DNA of 64,000 nt from assembly GCA_035319125.1 (NCBI GenBank), contig DATHDG010000015.1:1-64000 (forward strand), in the 5' to 3' direction. Below the pieces are notes generated by a model, which did not search any database, was not told where the DNA came from, and saw nothing but the letters and a program-made list of their open reading frames with translations. The position numbers and the translations under genes were made by a program. The DNA comes from Fen-1308 sp035319125. Lineage in GTDB: Bacteria; Nitrospirota; Thermodesulfovibrionia; Thermodesulfovibrionales; Dissulfurispiraceae. This document shows, piece by piece, positions 52,259-60,859 of the stretch. How positions within the stretch are numbered: the stretch's first letter is position 1; every line of letters starts with the position of its first letter.

Positions 52259-52870
52259 TTATCCAAATATGGAACGGGCCGCGGTTAGGGCCTGCTTCAT
52301 ATCCAGGCAGAATACCTGCCCTGGACTTATCTGCCGCATTTCAAGCCACTGATCCAGTTCCTTCTTCGTACAGAAGAAGTTCATGATGTTTCAACATGTG
52401 GTTGCCCAATTGTCGTATGCGGACAGGTCTACATGCAGCACATGGATCTCGCCTGACGACGACTGCGCTATCTTCCCTCCTTGCATTCTAATTTCGATTT
52501 CTTTGCCGCAAAAGCTGCATTTCGAGATAATCCTTGTATCCATCTCGAATGCAAAGGCCACTCCCAGGGCATCGACGGCGCACATTGCGTAAAGATCCCT
52601 TCCATCGCTCAGGGTTACTTTATGATGGGTTGCCAGGGCTGATACAGGATAAAGGAAATTCACACTGCCGGCCTCGTCCATGACTATAGCCCTGGTTTCC
52701 ACTAATTCAGCAAGAGGCTCTCCGGCCGCCAATGGATAATCAGCAATAATTTCTGCTGAGCTGAGTGGTCGTTTGCGGGTTACGGTCTCATTCAGGAGCC
52801 ATCGCCTTAGTTGCGCTGCCGGCTGAGAAAGCCGCACGGTTATAGCATTGTCGCCCTTGTGTCCGATCAT
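52259..52870 (-). CDS. MerB-like alkylmercury lyase, selenoprotein (TGA = Sec160)
   Basis: This 203-residue protein matches the alkylmercury lyase family: an N-terminal winged-helix part (LRRWLLNETV...LSSAEIIADYPL), DLYAMCAVDALG with Cys97 and Asp100 (MerB Cys96 and Asp99), a CSFC pair at 118-121, then NWATTC-(TGA)-NIMNFFCTKKELDQWL and a C-terminal ALTAARSIFG before TAA. The TGA is at 52391-52393. The 43 codons after it continue MerB homology (Phe-Phe, Trp-Leu, Gly end), and a SECIS-type hairpin follows. Counting back from Phe-Phe, Sec aligns with catalytic Cys159 of MerB. AGGAAC precedes the ATG. Last gene of the VTT/YdjY operon. Alternative: a nonsense mutation in an ordinary Cys-type gene. 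Confidence 0.82.
52361..52379 (-). promoter_or_regulatory. Bacterial SECIS hairpin for Sec160
   Basis: On the minus strand CTTCTTC (52379-52373) and GAAGAAG (52367-52361) form a perfect 7-bp stem with loop TGTAC. The loop begins 18 nt after the TGA and has G at its second position. Both properties match the bacterial SECIS rule (loop 16-37 nt away, G in the first two loop bases). It lies inside coding sequence, as bacterial SECIS elements do. Confidence 0.75.
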
Positions 52871-52879
52871 TTGGTTCCT

Positions 52880-53752
52880 TCAGATGGACTTATACTTTCC
52901 GTAGATAGACTTGATGACTACCTCTACCTTCGATCCAACCTGGGGCATCCTGTCCCACATAACTTTATAGTAATTCACGGTATGTTTCAGCGGCAGCACG
53001 TTATCGGTGATGATACCTCCGTTACAGTCTGAGGGGCAGACGATGCAACCTGACTGAAAGTTTATCGCCTCGGCTGTGCCATGATAAATGAAGTGTGGTG
53101 TGTAAGGCTTGATCACATCCCTTCCTTCTACCTCGATCTTCTCGTCGATCAGATCTTCAAGGGCGCTTTCCACTATCTTTCCATCTTTATGAAACCTGAC
53201 AGTCACAATAACCGGATCTCCTTCCAGATAATCCTCCCTGGTAGTAGTGGGTTTAAGTCCGCGTCTCTTTGCAACCTCCTCCATCGGTATCTGGCGGCGG
53301 GATTTCATGCCGATCTTCTGAATGGCCTTGTCAATCTCGGCCCGCGAGACGTCCGTTGTGAAGACGAAGAATGCCTCCATCTTTCCGCCCTTGGTACCAA
53401 AAAAGGCCTGAAAGCGCCGCCCCCAATCAGCCACAGATGGCTGCGAACTGTCTTTAGTGACGGTGGCCGATATCCTCAGCTCCTTGTTTTCGCTGTCGAC
53501 TATCATCCAGTCTGTCTTGCCCTTGACCACTGAGATGCCTTTTTCCTTCTCAGCTTTTGCAAATGCCTCGGTGCCTGCAATGGTGCTTAAACCAACTGCT
53601 CCGAGACCTATTACCTTCAGGAATTCACCCCGGCTGATCAGACATGGCCTTTCTTCAATATCCAACCTCTCTTTGTTCTTAGATCCAAGCAGCACCGAGT
53701 ATGAATCAGAACAGCATGAACAACCGCATTCATTCGTCTTGTCTTTTTTCAT
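52880..53752 (-). CDS. YdjY-domain protein with Cys-rich N-terminus
   Basis: This 290-residue protein starts MKKDKTNECGCSCCSDS, a Cys-dense segment, followed near residue 40 by a Tat-like hydrophobic stretch SRGEFLKVIGLGAVGLSTIAG that lacks the second Arg. The C-terminal two thirds form the YdjY domain with GGKMEAFFVFTTDVSRAEIDKAIQKIG, DYLEGDPVIVTVRF and INFQSGCIVCPSDCNGGI, whose Cys could hold metal. ATG 53752 has GGAGAG upstream. E. coli ydjY lies between two VTT genes (ydjX, ydjZ), as here. Its stop is 9 bp before the Sec-MerB start, in the same frame. Likely periplasmic, role unknown. Confidence 0.78.
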   Translation of the reverse strand: MKKDKTNECGCSCCSDSYSVLLGSKNKERLDIEERPCLISRGEFLKVIGLGAVGLSTIAGTEAFAKAEKEKGISVVKGKTDWMIVDSENKELRISATVTKDSSQPSVADWGRRFQAFFGTKGGKMEAFFVFTTDVSRAEIDKAIQKIGMKSRRQIPMEEVAKRRGLKPTTTREDYLEGDPVIVTVRFHKDGKIVESALEDLIDEKIEVEGRDVIKPYTPHFIYHGTAEAINFQSGCIVCPSDCNGGIITDNVLPLKHTVNYYKVMWDRMPQVGSKVEVVIKSIYGKYKSI

Positions 53753-53804
53753 CTTTGTTATCTCTCCTTTCGTTACGGCAGGCATGATAGCTTTATATTA
53801 AACT

Positions 53805-54470
53805 TCATTGCGGCAGATTCCATAGGAAGAATGTGACCGACATGATAAGTCTGATGCAAAAACCTATCGTCATGCATAGGAACACCCTTTTGAAAGGTAT
53901 ATTCAAAAACCCGGAAAATATCCCGGTGAATGATATAGGCACAACTGGGACGGCAAAAAGGGATATGAGTCCGGCTGAGACCCCAGTGCCAGACAGGCTT
54001 ATGTGCCTGTCAGGATATCGCCTTAACTCAACAAGCGATTGGATATCCCCAAAAAGAAATTTGCCGATGCCGGCTGAGATGAAGCCCAGCAATATAAAGC
54101 TTATATAGCTGAGTAAACCGCCCGGGACAGCTCCAAACGCGCGGACAGCTGCTGCCACAAGGATCTGACCGGAGAATGGCAGGCAGAATTGCTGGAGCAT
54201 ATGTGCTGCCAGGACCATGGGGAATGCCCTCGTCTTGATATCCATGGGGCGAAAGTATTCCGTAAAGAGGTCGATATTGTGATCTTTCAGGTTGTGCATG
54301 ATAAAAAGATAATGAAACTCGGCAGTATATAAATAAGAATCGAGGATGTAAAAGTAATGCTGCACCAGGGCAGCCCCAATCATCGCAACGGCAAGGATCG
54401 AGATGAGGACTATAGCCTTTATCAGCAACCTCTTTTTGATGATCTCCGGTCTCGGCCTTTCAGTGATCAA
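53805..54470 (-). CDS. VTT (TVP38/TMEM64)-type membrane protein
   Basis: This 221-residue integral membrane protein has about five helices and a VTT-like core: MLQQFCLPFSGQILVAAAVRAFGAVPGGLLSYISFILLGF and ISLFAVPVVPISFTGIFSGFLNIPFKRVF. The PxxPxSxxG-type re-entrant segments are typical of VTT/DedA proteins. It is encoded 18 bp after the Fe-S/VTT fusion and 52 bp before the YdjY gene. VTT proteins accompany mercury and arsenosugar genes in many bacteria; transport of the substrate or a lipid is possible. Confidence 0.8.
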   Translation of the reverse strand: MITERPRPEIIKKRLLIKAIVLISILAVAMIGAALVQHYFYILDSYLYTAEFHYLFIMHNLKDHNIDLFTEYFRPMDIKTRAFPMVLAAHMLQQFCLPFSGQILVAAAVRAFGAVPGGLLSYISFILLGFISAGIGKFLFGDIQSLVELRRYPDRHISLSGTGVSAGLISLFAVPVVPISFTGIFSGFLNIPFKRVFLCMTIGFCIRLIMSVTFFLWNLPQ

Positions 54471-54488
54471 GGTATTGTCCTAAGGTTA

Positions 54489-56360
54489 TCAAAGGGGATC
54501 TTCTATCCCCTTCTTGGAAGAGTATTTCCTGTAAAGAGACGGAATCATGGATACCGCAATAATCAGGAGCAGTCCCGCAAAGAACCAACGGGAAACCCTT
54601 CCGCGAATAAGATCCAACAGCGAGCTGGAAAATGTTATATATGCGATGCAGGCCGGGAGCATACAGATGAAGGTGGCGACCGCATAATGCAGAAAACGGA
54701 TATTGGTAAGTCCGAAGGCATAATTCAGCAAGTTGAAGGGGAAAAGTGGTATCAGACGCGTAAAAGCTACGAACTTCCAACCATGGCGTTCAACACCCTT
54801 ATCCAGCCTTTTCCAACTGGGGCCTTTGAGCCTTCCGGCAACCCAGTCACGTGCAAGATAACGGGATGTGAGGAAAGCGAGGCATGCACCTGTAGTCGAG
54901 CCGCAGATGGTGTAGACAACTCCCCAGAAAGGTCCGAACAGGATACCTCCAACGACGGTTATAGGCAAGCCCGGCAGAAAGAGGACAGGTGCGACGGCGT
55001 AGACAAGCATATAGATAACAGGGGCGAGTGCGCCGTATCCCTGGATGAGGGATCTCAGCCTTTCCTGCTCCATGAATTGAGTCGCATTAGTCATCTTTAC
55101 CGCAATGACCACAGATATGATGAATATCAGAAATAATGCAAGCTTAAGAACCGTCGGCTTGCGTGACGCCATATCGCTGCTGAACGTCCTTTCCCGCGTG
55201 GCAGCGGCCGGGGCATCTTTCAGACGCCTCTTCAAGCTGAGCCTTTTCCAGTAAGTCAGAGGCGGCTTGTCGACTACAGCCCTGCCATCCATTGTTGCCG
55301 CTGGTTCAAAGATTAGGTCCAGAATATGACTAGTCGGGGCCAATCGGCCAAGGTAGTTAGCGCACCCCGCGCAGTACGTAACGACCCTCTTGCCCCCGAT
55401 CTCCTCCTTTCGAAGCTTTCCCCAGTTTTGGGCGAGATCGGGTGACATAAAACCTACCGAACCGCCTTCGCCGCAACAGTAAGTATTTTCTCCCCGGTGT
55501 GGCATTTCCTCAATGGCAAGCCCCATGCTGGACACGATGGTCCTTACAGAGGAATGAATATCATTTTCAAATCTGACGGCGCAGGGGTCATGGATGGTGA
55601 CAGAACCGCATAGTTTATCCGCCTCTATTAAGGAACCATCGGCCAGTATCTGATAAACTGCCTTAACATCCAGGCCTTTACCATATCGCTTAAAAACCTT
55701 GTAACAATTCGGACAGGCAACAAGAACCTCCTTAATCCCATGATCAAGGAGATAACCCCTCAATTCGCCGAACATCGCATTAAAATAGCCGGTACGTCCC
55801 AGATCGTGAGAGGGTTTTGTGCAGCAGTCCAGAACGATTCCTAATGAAGGTATGCTTTTCTTCAGGAGATTGTAGGTCATCAAGACCTTTGACGATCTGG
55901 TTCCTGTCAGGGTACAGCCGGGAAAGAATACGGTATCGCAGCCGACTGGCAGGGAATAATATGTATATCTTTTTGAAACACCCCTTTTCTCATACCCGCA
56001 AATCTGTGCATGTTCGGAATAATCTGCCTTGCCTCTTTCAGAGGCCTCACGACGCATCTCAAGAAACATCTCGGCCGGGTCCACCCCCGACGGACAGACG
56101 GCGGTACAAAGCTGACAGAGACTGCACTCAAAAGCTATTCCGGCATGACCAGCATCCTCCGCATTGAACGCGTCGGCTATAGCCTTAGGGGTTCCGTAAC
56201 GCTGAAGAAAGCGGCAGTCTTCCTGGCAGACACGACACTCCGTGCATTCGTCTGAGACCGATGTCAAATGTTTCTTGAGCCTTTCACGTTTAACGGTCGA
56301 TAAACCGGCTGGTTCTGATGAAGTGAATCCTTTTTCGGCAAGTGATTCGGAAGTGATCAT
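54489..56360 (-). CDS. Ferredoxin/HdrB-like CCG redox protein fused to a VTT membrane domain
   Basis: This 623-residue fusion has two 4Fe-4S motifs (CTECRVCQEDC and CSLCQLCTAVCP), then two CCG domains (LDCCTKPSHDLG, CPNCYKVF; YCCGEGG, TYCAGCANYLG) as in HdrB/GlpC-type redox proteins (about 30-370). A VTT domain with about six helices follows (about 400-610; VLFLPGLPITVVGGILFGPFWG and FTRLIPLFPFNLLNYAFGLT). The join suggests electrons are delivered to the membrane, at or beside the VTT part. It is the first gene of the four-gene operon; a TATAAT-like box at 56391-56396 lies upstream. A separate hdr partner is absent. Confidence 0.9.
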   Translation of the reverse strand: MITSESLAEKGFTSSEPAGLSTVKRERLKKHLTSVSDECTECRVCQEDCRFLQRYGTPKAIADAFNAEDAGHAGIAFECSLCQLCTAVCPSGVDPAEMFLEMRREASERGKADYSEHAQICGYEKRGVSKRYTYYSLPVGCDTVFFPGCTLTGTRSSKVLMTYNLLKKSIPSLGIVLDCCTKPSHDLGRTGYFNAMFGELRGYLLDHGIKEVLVACPNCYKVFKRYGKGLDVKAVYQILADGSLIEADKLCGSVTIHDPCAVRFENDIHSSVRTIVSSMGLAIEEMPHRGENTYCCGEGGSVGFMSPDLAQNWGKLRKEEIGGKRVVTYCAGCANYLGRLAPTSHILDLIFEPAATMDGRAVVDKPPLTYWKRLSLKRRLKDAPAAATRERTFSSDMASRKPTVLKLALFLIFIISVVIAVKMTNATQFMEQERLRSLIQGYGALAPVIYMLVYAVAPVLFLPGLPITVVGGILFGPFWGVVYTICGSTTGACLAFLTSRYLARDWVAGRLKGPSWKRLDKGVERHGWKFVAFTRLIPLFPFNLLNYAFGLTNIRFLHYAVATFICMLPACIAYITFSSSLLDLIRGRVSRWFFAGLLLIIAVSMIPSLYRKYSSKKGIEDPL

Positions 56361-56927
56361 GCCCTAGCTTTCTCGTTTGTATTTATTTGGATTATATAGT
56401 TTGGCCGATTGTGCAAGAGTCCTTGCTGAAGATTGACTGCGTCAAATTATATTAATGATTAAAAAGCCATTTATCCAATCGGTATGATCTATACTTAATA
56501 GCTACTTATCGATATTTCCTTTAACTGCTTGGGGTATCTCATATCAACACAGAAACATATCCAGATGTCATTGAGGACTAGGCGTATATCTCGGACAATG
56601 GCGCAACATTCCGCTGATTACACACACCGCCCGAACATTCACGGATATGAAGATTTTAAGACATAGAAATAAATCTGGCTAACGACTCTTATTACCCATG
56701 TTTATTTACGGTAGAAATATTGTTTGTGTGCAAGTTTTGCAGTCTTGTCTTGCAGAAAAGGCTTATACTTAGTCGCTTATTGAGTAGCTGACGTTAGATT
56801 TATCATAGAGAGCACTGGCCGATTAAAGTTCCGGCTTATACCAGTTAATCGTATACTATTTCAAAATGGGCTTAAATCTGGTGATGTGGTACCCGAAAGG
56901 CACAATACGTACAAAATATTGCCTTCA
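56361..56927. other. Intergenic region between the divergent metal operon and dsrC
   Basis: This 567-bp AT-rich stretch has no credible gene. On the minus strand TATAAT-like bases (56391-56396) about 31 bp before the operon start, with TTGCAC further upstream at short spacing, could be a promoter. I do not see a MerR or ArsR type palindrome. Confidence 0.5.
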
Positions 56928-57281
56928 ATGAACGAAAAACAAAAAAACTCCAATGAACTGGATGCGGATGAAACAATTGCCCTTGATGACGAGGGGTATC
57001 TCAAGGATTTCAATGATTGGTCTCCTGAGATTGCAACATATTTAAGTTCGAAGGATGGCATTGATCTAACTGACGATCACTGGGATATCATCTACTTTGC
57101 ACGCAGCTATTTTACTCGATACGGAATAAGCCCCATGCCAAGAGTCATCGTGAAAGAGCTTAATAAGGAGATTGGGGTTACAAAATATAGTATTAAGCGC
57201 TTATTTGCTCTGTTCCCGGGAAGACCCAGCAGAAGTATATGCCGCTATGCTGGCTTGCCGCAACCCTCTGGGTGCACATGA
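56928..57281 (+). CDS. DsrC/TusE-family sulfur carrier
   Basis: This 117-residue protein ends with CRYAGLPQPSGCT. The penultimate Cys (CysA) and the Cys ten residues before (CysB) are both present, the mark of true DsrC, which carries the trisulfide between sulfite reductase and the membrane. The body DDHWDIIYFARSYFTRYGISPMPRVIVKEL and LFALFPGRPSR fit. It has an acidic N-terminal extension of about 15 residues. No dsrAB is in the window. A GTG at 56886 is an alternative start. Confidence 0.88.
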   Translation: MNEKQKNSNELDADETIALDDEGYLKDFNDWSPEIATYLSSKDGIDLTDDHWDIIYFARSYFTRYGISPMPRVIVKELNKEIGVTKYSIKRLFALFPGRPSRSICRYAGLPQPSGCT

Positions 57282-57432
57282 TACTGCTGACAGGCAGACT
57301 GGAAGTCTGCTACTCAAGCCGTACAACTTATATAGACTTTAAAAAGCATCTTTTTTCTGGAAGTCAGCACGAGCAACTCTCGGAGCAAGACACAAGATTA
57401 CTCTCTATAATTGTTGCCAGTTTTTTCGGATA

Positions 57433-57621
57433 ACTTCTAAAAATACTCACGCAGGCAGAAATGGAAGAATGCTAGGTTCGTCCCGCAACATGCCTGTGTT
57501 TCTGATGATATTTTTCGGTGCAGTGGATGTGCACCGCCACAAGATCATGAAAAAACTTGACCGCCATAATATAGCAGAGCTGACCAAGTATGCCGTTCGC
57601 GAAGGACTGACATCGCTCTAG
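57433..57621 (+). pseudogene. Remnant of a LuxR/NarL-type response regulator C-terminus
   Basis: Bases 57523-57621 encode VDVHRHKIMKKLDRHNIAELTKYAVREGLTSL and a stop, the C-terminal half of a LuxR helix-turn-helix. Just upstream LLKILTQAEMEEC followed by a stop resembles the LTxRExEVL start of the same domain. The part between is out of frame or lost, and no receiver domain is present. It lies between dsrC and the CbbQ/CbbO-type pair. The rest of 57282-57815 has no gene. Confidence 0.7.
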
Positions 57622-57815
57622 CAGTCGCCAGGGTTGCTTTTTTGCAGCCGCTAAGGATAGTCGCTGAGCCGGTGGAAACGCGTCTTTTCGGGATTCTCAG
57701 ATCAAATAGAATCAATCCTCGCCTGGAGGCTTGGGCATACTGAAAGGCTGCATTGAAGCGATTGTTGTTGTACGGTCCAAAAACGGATAGAATTGAAAAA
57801 ATGAGAGCCACCACC

Positions 57816-58613
57816 ATGAGAACAGAGCAGTACATTGTGGAAGAGGAACCTTATTACCGGCCTGTCGGCGATGAGACAGAGTTGTTTTCGGCTGCCTACA
57901 AGAACCTCATCCCTGTGCTGCTGAAGGGCCCAACCGGATCAGGAAAGACCAGGTTCATGCAATACATGGCCTGGCGGCATAAAAGGCCTCTCATTACTGT
58001 TTCCTGCCATGACGACCTTACGGCGTCGGACCTTGTCGGCCGCTATCTGGTGAAAGGCGGAGAGACAATCTGGGTGGACGGGCCGCTGGCGAGGGCCGTA
58101 AAGTCCGGCGGTTTCTGCTATCTCGACGAAATAGTCGAAGCCAGAAAGGATACAACTGTGGTTATACATCCTCTTGCCGACGACCGACGGATACTTCCAA
58201 TCGAAAAACGGGGAGAGGTGCTGAAGGCGCCGCCGGAATTCTTATTGGCGCTGTCATACAATCCCGGATACCAAAGTGTTCTCAAGGACCTGAAACAGAG
58301 CACCAGGCAGCGTTTTCTTGCGCTGGAATTCGGCTATCCCGGCAGAGACCTCGAAACCGAGATAATCATGCATGAATCGGGCGTTGGAAAGGACATTGCG
58401 GACAGGCTGGTAAGTTTCGGTGAAAAGACGCGTAACCTGAAGGACCGGGGTCTTGTGGAAGGTTCGAGCACCCGCCTGCTTATTCATGCGGCGCAGCTCA
58501 TCGCATCCGGAATCGCCCTCTCGGAAGCCTGCCGCGTAGCCATTTCATCACCGCTCACAGATGATGCAGAGATGTCGGCGGCCCTTTCGGAAATAGCAAG
58601 CTCTATCTTCTGA
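57816..58613 (+). CDS. CbbQ/NorQ-type AAA+ ATPase
   Basis: This 265-residue MoxR-class ATPase has YYRPVGDETELFSAAY at the start, Walker A KGPTGSGKTRF, Walker B GGFCYLDEIVEAR, a LSYNPGYQ sensor and the C-terminal CbbQ helical part. It works with the adjacent VWA protein as a chaperone-activase for a metalloenzyme (Rubisco in CbbQO, nitric oxide reductase in NorQD). The client is not in the window. ATG 57816 was chosen; ATG 57801 is possible. It overlaps the next gene by 1 bp. Confidence 0.9.
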   Translation: MRTEQYIVEEEPYYRPVGDETELFSAAYKNLIPVLLKGPTGSGKTRFMQYMAWRHKRPLITVSCHDDLTASDLVGRYLVKGGETIWVDGPLARAVKSGGFCYLDEIVEARKDTTVVIHPLADDRRILPIEKRGEVLKAPPEFLLALSYNPGYQSVLKDLKQSTRQRFLALEFGYPGRDLETEIIMHESGVGKDIADRLVSFGEKTRNLKDRGLVEGSSTRLLIHAAQLIASGIALSEACRVAISSPLTDDAEMSAALSEIASSIF

Positions 58614-60859
58614 TGTGCGCCGCAGCGGATAGACGGGTCGAACAGCTCAGGGAGAACCTCGAAGCAAATCTCCGGCTTGATTTCATGGAAGACGACGAGG
58701 TCAAAGAGGTCTTTGACGGAATCGCATCCTTCGATCTTACGCTGCGGCAAAAGGTACTCGCACTCTGCCTCTCGCTTTCGCATGCCAGCTCGGCGTTTGT
58801 TGTCAGCAGCCTTGCACGTATAAGGAAAGCCAGGAATGTCCTTTCCCTTAGGGACACTGAGAAATGGCTGACCAATGCGTTCGATCTGCTTGACGCGAAG
58901 GGAATCGGTCCCTATATCAAATTCATTTCAGACGCTGACGACGAAGAAAAGTTAAGAAGATTTCAGGGCCCCTCCGGACTGCGGTTGCATTCGGTCCTGT
59001 CCAGAATCGAGGCCTTTATTCAGGGCATATCTGGCATGGGTCTCAGAGTGGCGCCGGGAAAAACTGCGCATACCGACACAGAGGTCATTTACCTGCCGGC
59101 TGTGATCAATCTGTACTCCGATAGGACGGAGAACCTTTTTGTCTATAAGCTGATGTCGGTCCATCAATGGTCCAGGATAGCCTGCAAATCCCTGATGCCG
59201 GAAACGGATGTAATCAGCTCTTTTGTCAGAAAACAAAAAAATCACCCGAACATCGATTCCATCTTCAGGGCGTTCCCCGAACGCGAAGCGGCTCAGGACT
59301 TGTACGCTATTTTCGAATCGATCAGGTCCGAGAGGTTTCTGACTGAAGAATTGCCGGGGCTGATGAGGGATGCAGCCGCGCTTAGAAAACGGATGTTCGA
59401 CGAGAGACCCCGCATTGATAAATTACCGCAGCTATCGGCCTTGGTTGAGGCACTATTTCAGTATTATCTGGTCGGGAAGATAAAGGGGAAGCAGCCGCAA
59501 TGGCTGAACGCAACAATTCAAAAGGTGGATTTGCTGAGAGAGGCTGCGGGACCTGCGGCATCATTCAAGCTGCTTGCCGCGCTTTGCGGAGAAATGCGCC
59601 TCAAAGAAGAAAAGTATGAGCCGCGCGATCTTGGGTTTATCGGAAATATAAGGCCCGACAAGGTTTCCCGCCTTATCAGGGCGAGGCATGCCGAAAAAAA
59701 GAAGAGCTATGAGGGGATGATCAATAAGCTCCTCACGGTGCCTGAAATTGAAAGCCGAAAAAAGCCGGAAGGCGCAAAGTCTTTGCAGGAAAGGGAGCTG
59801 AGGCCTGATGAAAAATACCTGGTTATCAAGGGAAGGATAATAGAGCTTGACAGCGAGCTCAGGGAGATCATAGACGAACGTCAGGGCATTCCGGGCGGCA
59901 TCCTTGTCAAAGGAAGCGATCTAGGATCAGGCTCTCCTGTGACGCTTGCCGATCTTGCCGAGGAAGAGGAGGCCACAACTATCAAGACCGGCGGCATACC
60001 ATATGACGAGTGGGATTTCAGGAGATCGGGCTACCGCAAACAGTGGTGCAATTTATACGAGCATGATGTGCATCCAGGCCAGGAACCCTTTGTCGATATG
60101 ACGATTGCGCGCTACGGCCCCTACGTGAGACTGTTGCGCAACAAATTCGAGCTACTGAAACGGGAGCCGAGAATCCTCCGCCGTCAGAAGGACGGCGACG
60201 ACATAGACATCGATGCTTCAGTTGAGGCCTTTACCGACAGGCTTGCAGGGCTGCAACCGGCCGACGATCTGTTTATCAGGCTTGATCGTCAGGAGAGAAA
60301 CATAGCCGTCCTGTTTCTTCTGGACATGAGCGGCTCGACAAAGGGCTGGGTCAACGAGGCTGAAAAAGAGTCTCTCGTGTTGATGAGCGAGGCGCTTGAC
60401 GCCCTCGGCGATCGATATGCAATTTGCGGTTTTTCCGGCATGACAAGGACCAAGTGTGACTATTACAGGGTAAAGGGGTTCGATGAGATCTATTCCGAGG
60501 CCGTAAAAAGCCGGATAGCCGGCATCTCGCCGAAGGATTACACACGGATGGGGCCCGCCATCCGCCATTCGATCAGCATGCTGCAATCGGTCGACGCAAG
60601 GACGAGACTTTTTATAATCCTGAGCGACGGCAAGCCTGAGGACTGGGATGCCTACAAGGGAGAGTATGCAATCGAAGATACGAGGAAGGCGTTGATTGAG
60701 GCAAGGGAGAAAGGCATACATCCTTTCTGCGTCACCATTGACAAGGAGGCAAGGTCGTATCTCCCGCATATGTACGGAGAGTCGAACTATACCCTCATTG
60801 ACGATGTAAGGAAGCTTCCAGACAGGATTACCGAGATATACAGGAGATTGACTACTTAA
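58613..60859 (+). CDS. CbbO/NorD-type VWA-domain protein
   Basis: This 748-residue protein has a helical N-terminal part and a C-terminal von Willebrand A domain (about 560-745) with the MIDAS motif LDMSGSTKG, the Thr near YTRMGPAIRHSI and the Asp in ILSDGKPEDW. It binds the client enzyme and recruits the AAA+ partner encoded by the overlapping upstream gene (TGATG). Composition and length fit CbbO/NorD. The client may be a sulfur or nitrogen metalloenzyme elsewhere; the DsrC neighbour is suggestive only. Confidence 0.9.
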   Translation: MCAAADRRVEQLRENLEANLRLDFMEDDEVKEVFDGIASFDLTLRQKVLALCLSLSHASSAFVVSSLARIRKARNVLSLRDTEKWLTNAFDLLDAKGIGPYIKFISDADDEEKLRRFQGPSGLRLHSVLSRIEAFIQGISGMGLRVAPGKTAHTDTEVIYLPAVINLYSDRTENLFVYKLMSVHQWSRIACKSLMPETDVISSFVRKQKNHPNIDSIFRAFPEREAAQDLYAIFESIRSERFLTEELPGLMRDAAALRKRMFDERPRIDKLPQLSALVEALFQYYLVGKIKGKQPQWLNATIQKVDLLREAAGPAASFKLLAALCGEMRLKEEKYEPRDLGFIGNIRPDKVSRLIRARHAEKKKSYEGMINKLLTVPEIESRKKPEGAKSLQERELRPDEKYLVIKGRIIELDSELREIIDERQGIPGGILVKGSDLGSGSPVTLADLAEEEEATTIKTGGIPYDEWDFRRSGYRKQWCNLYEHDVHPGQEPFVDMTIARYGPYVRLLRNKFELLKREPRILRRQKDGDDIDIDASVEAFTDRLAGLQPADDLFIRLDRQERNIAVLFLLDMSGSTKGWVNEAEKESLVLMSEALDALGDRYAICGFSGMTRTKCDYYRVKGFDEIYSEAVKSRIAGISPKDYTRMGPAIRHSISMLQSVDARTRLFIILSDGKPEDWDAYKGEYAIEDTRKALIEAREKGIHPFCVTIDKEARSYLPHMYGESNYTLIDDVRKLPDRITEIYRRLTT

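Noticed and set aside
52394..52870. A 159-residue MerB-like protein ending at the TGA
   Set aside because: The MerB C-terminus continues in frame after the TGA and a SECIS-type hairpin follows, so the shorter product looks truncated.
52880..52882. Possible read-through of the YdjY TGA stop into the Sec-MerB frame
   Set aside because: The two genes are in the same frame with only three codons between, but the MerB gene has its own AGGAAC site and ATG, and the YdjY domain looks complete.
57239..57433. Open frame overlapping the dsrC end
   Set aside because: Out of frame with dsrC, no ribosome-binding site and no recognisable protein.
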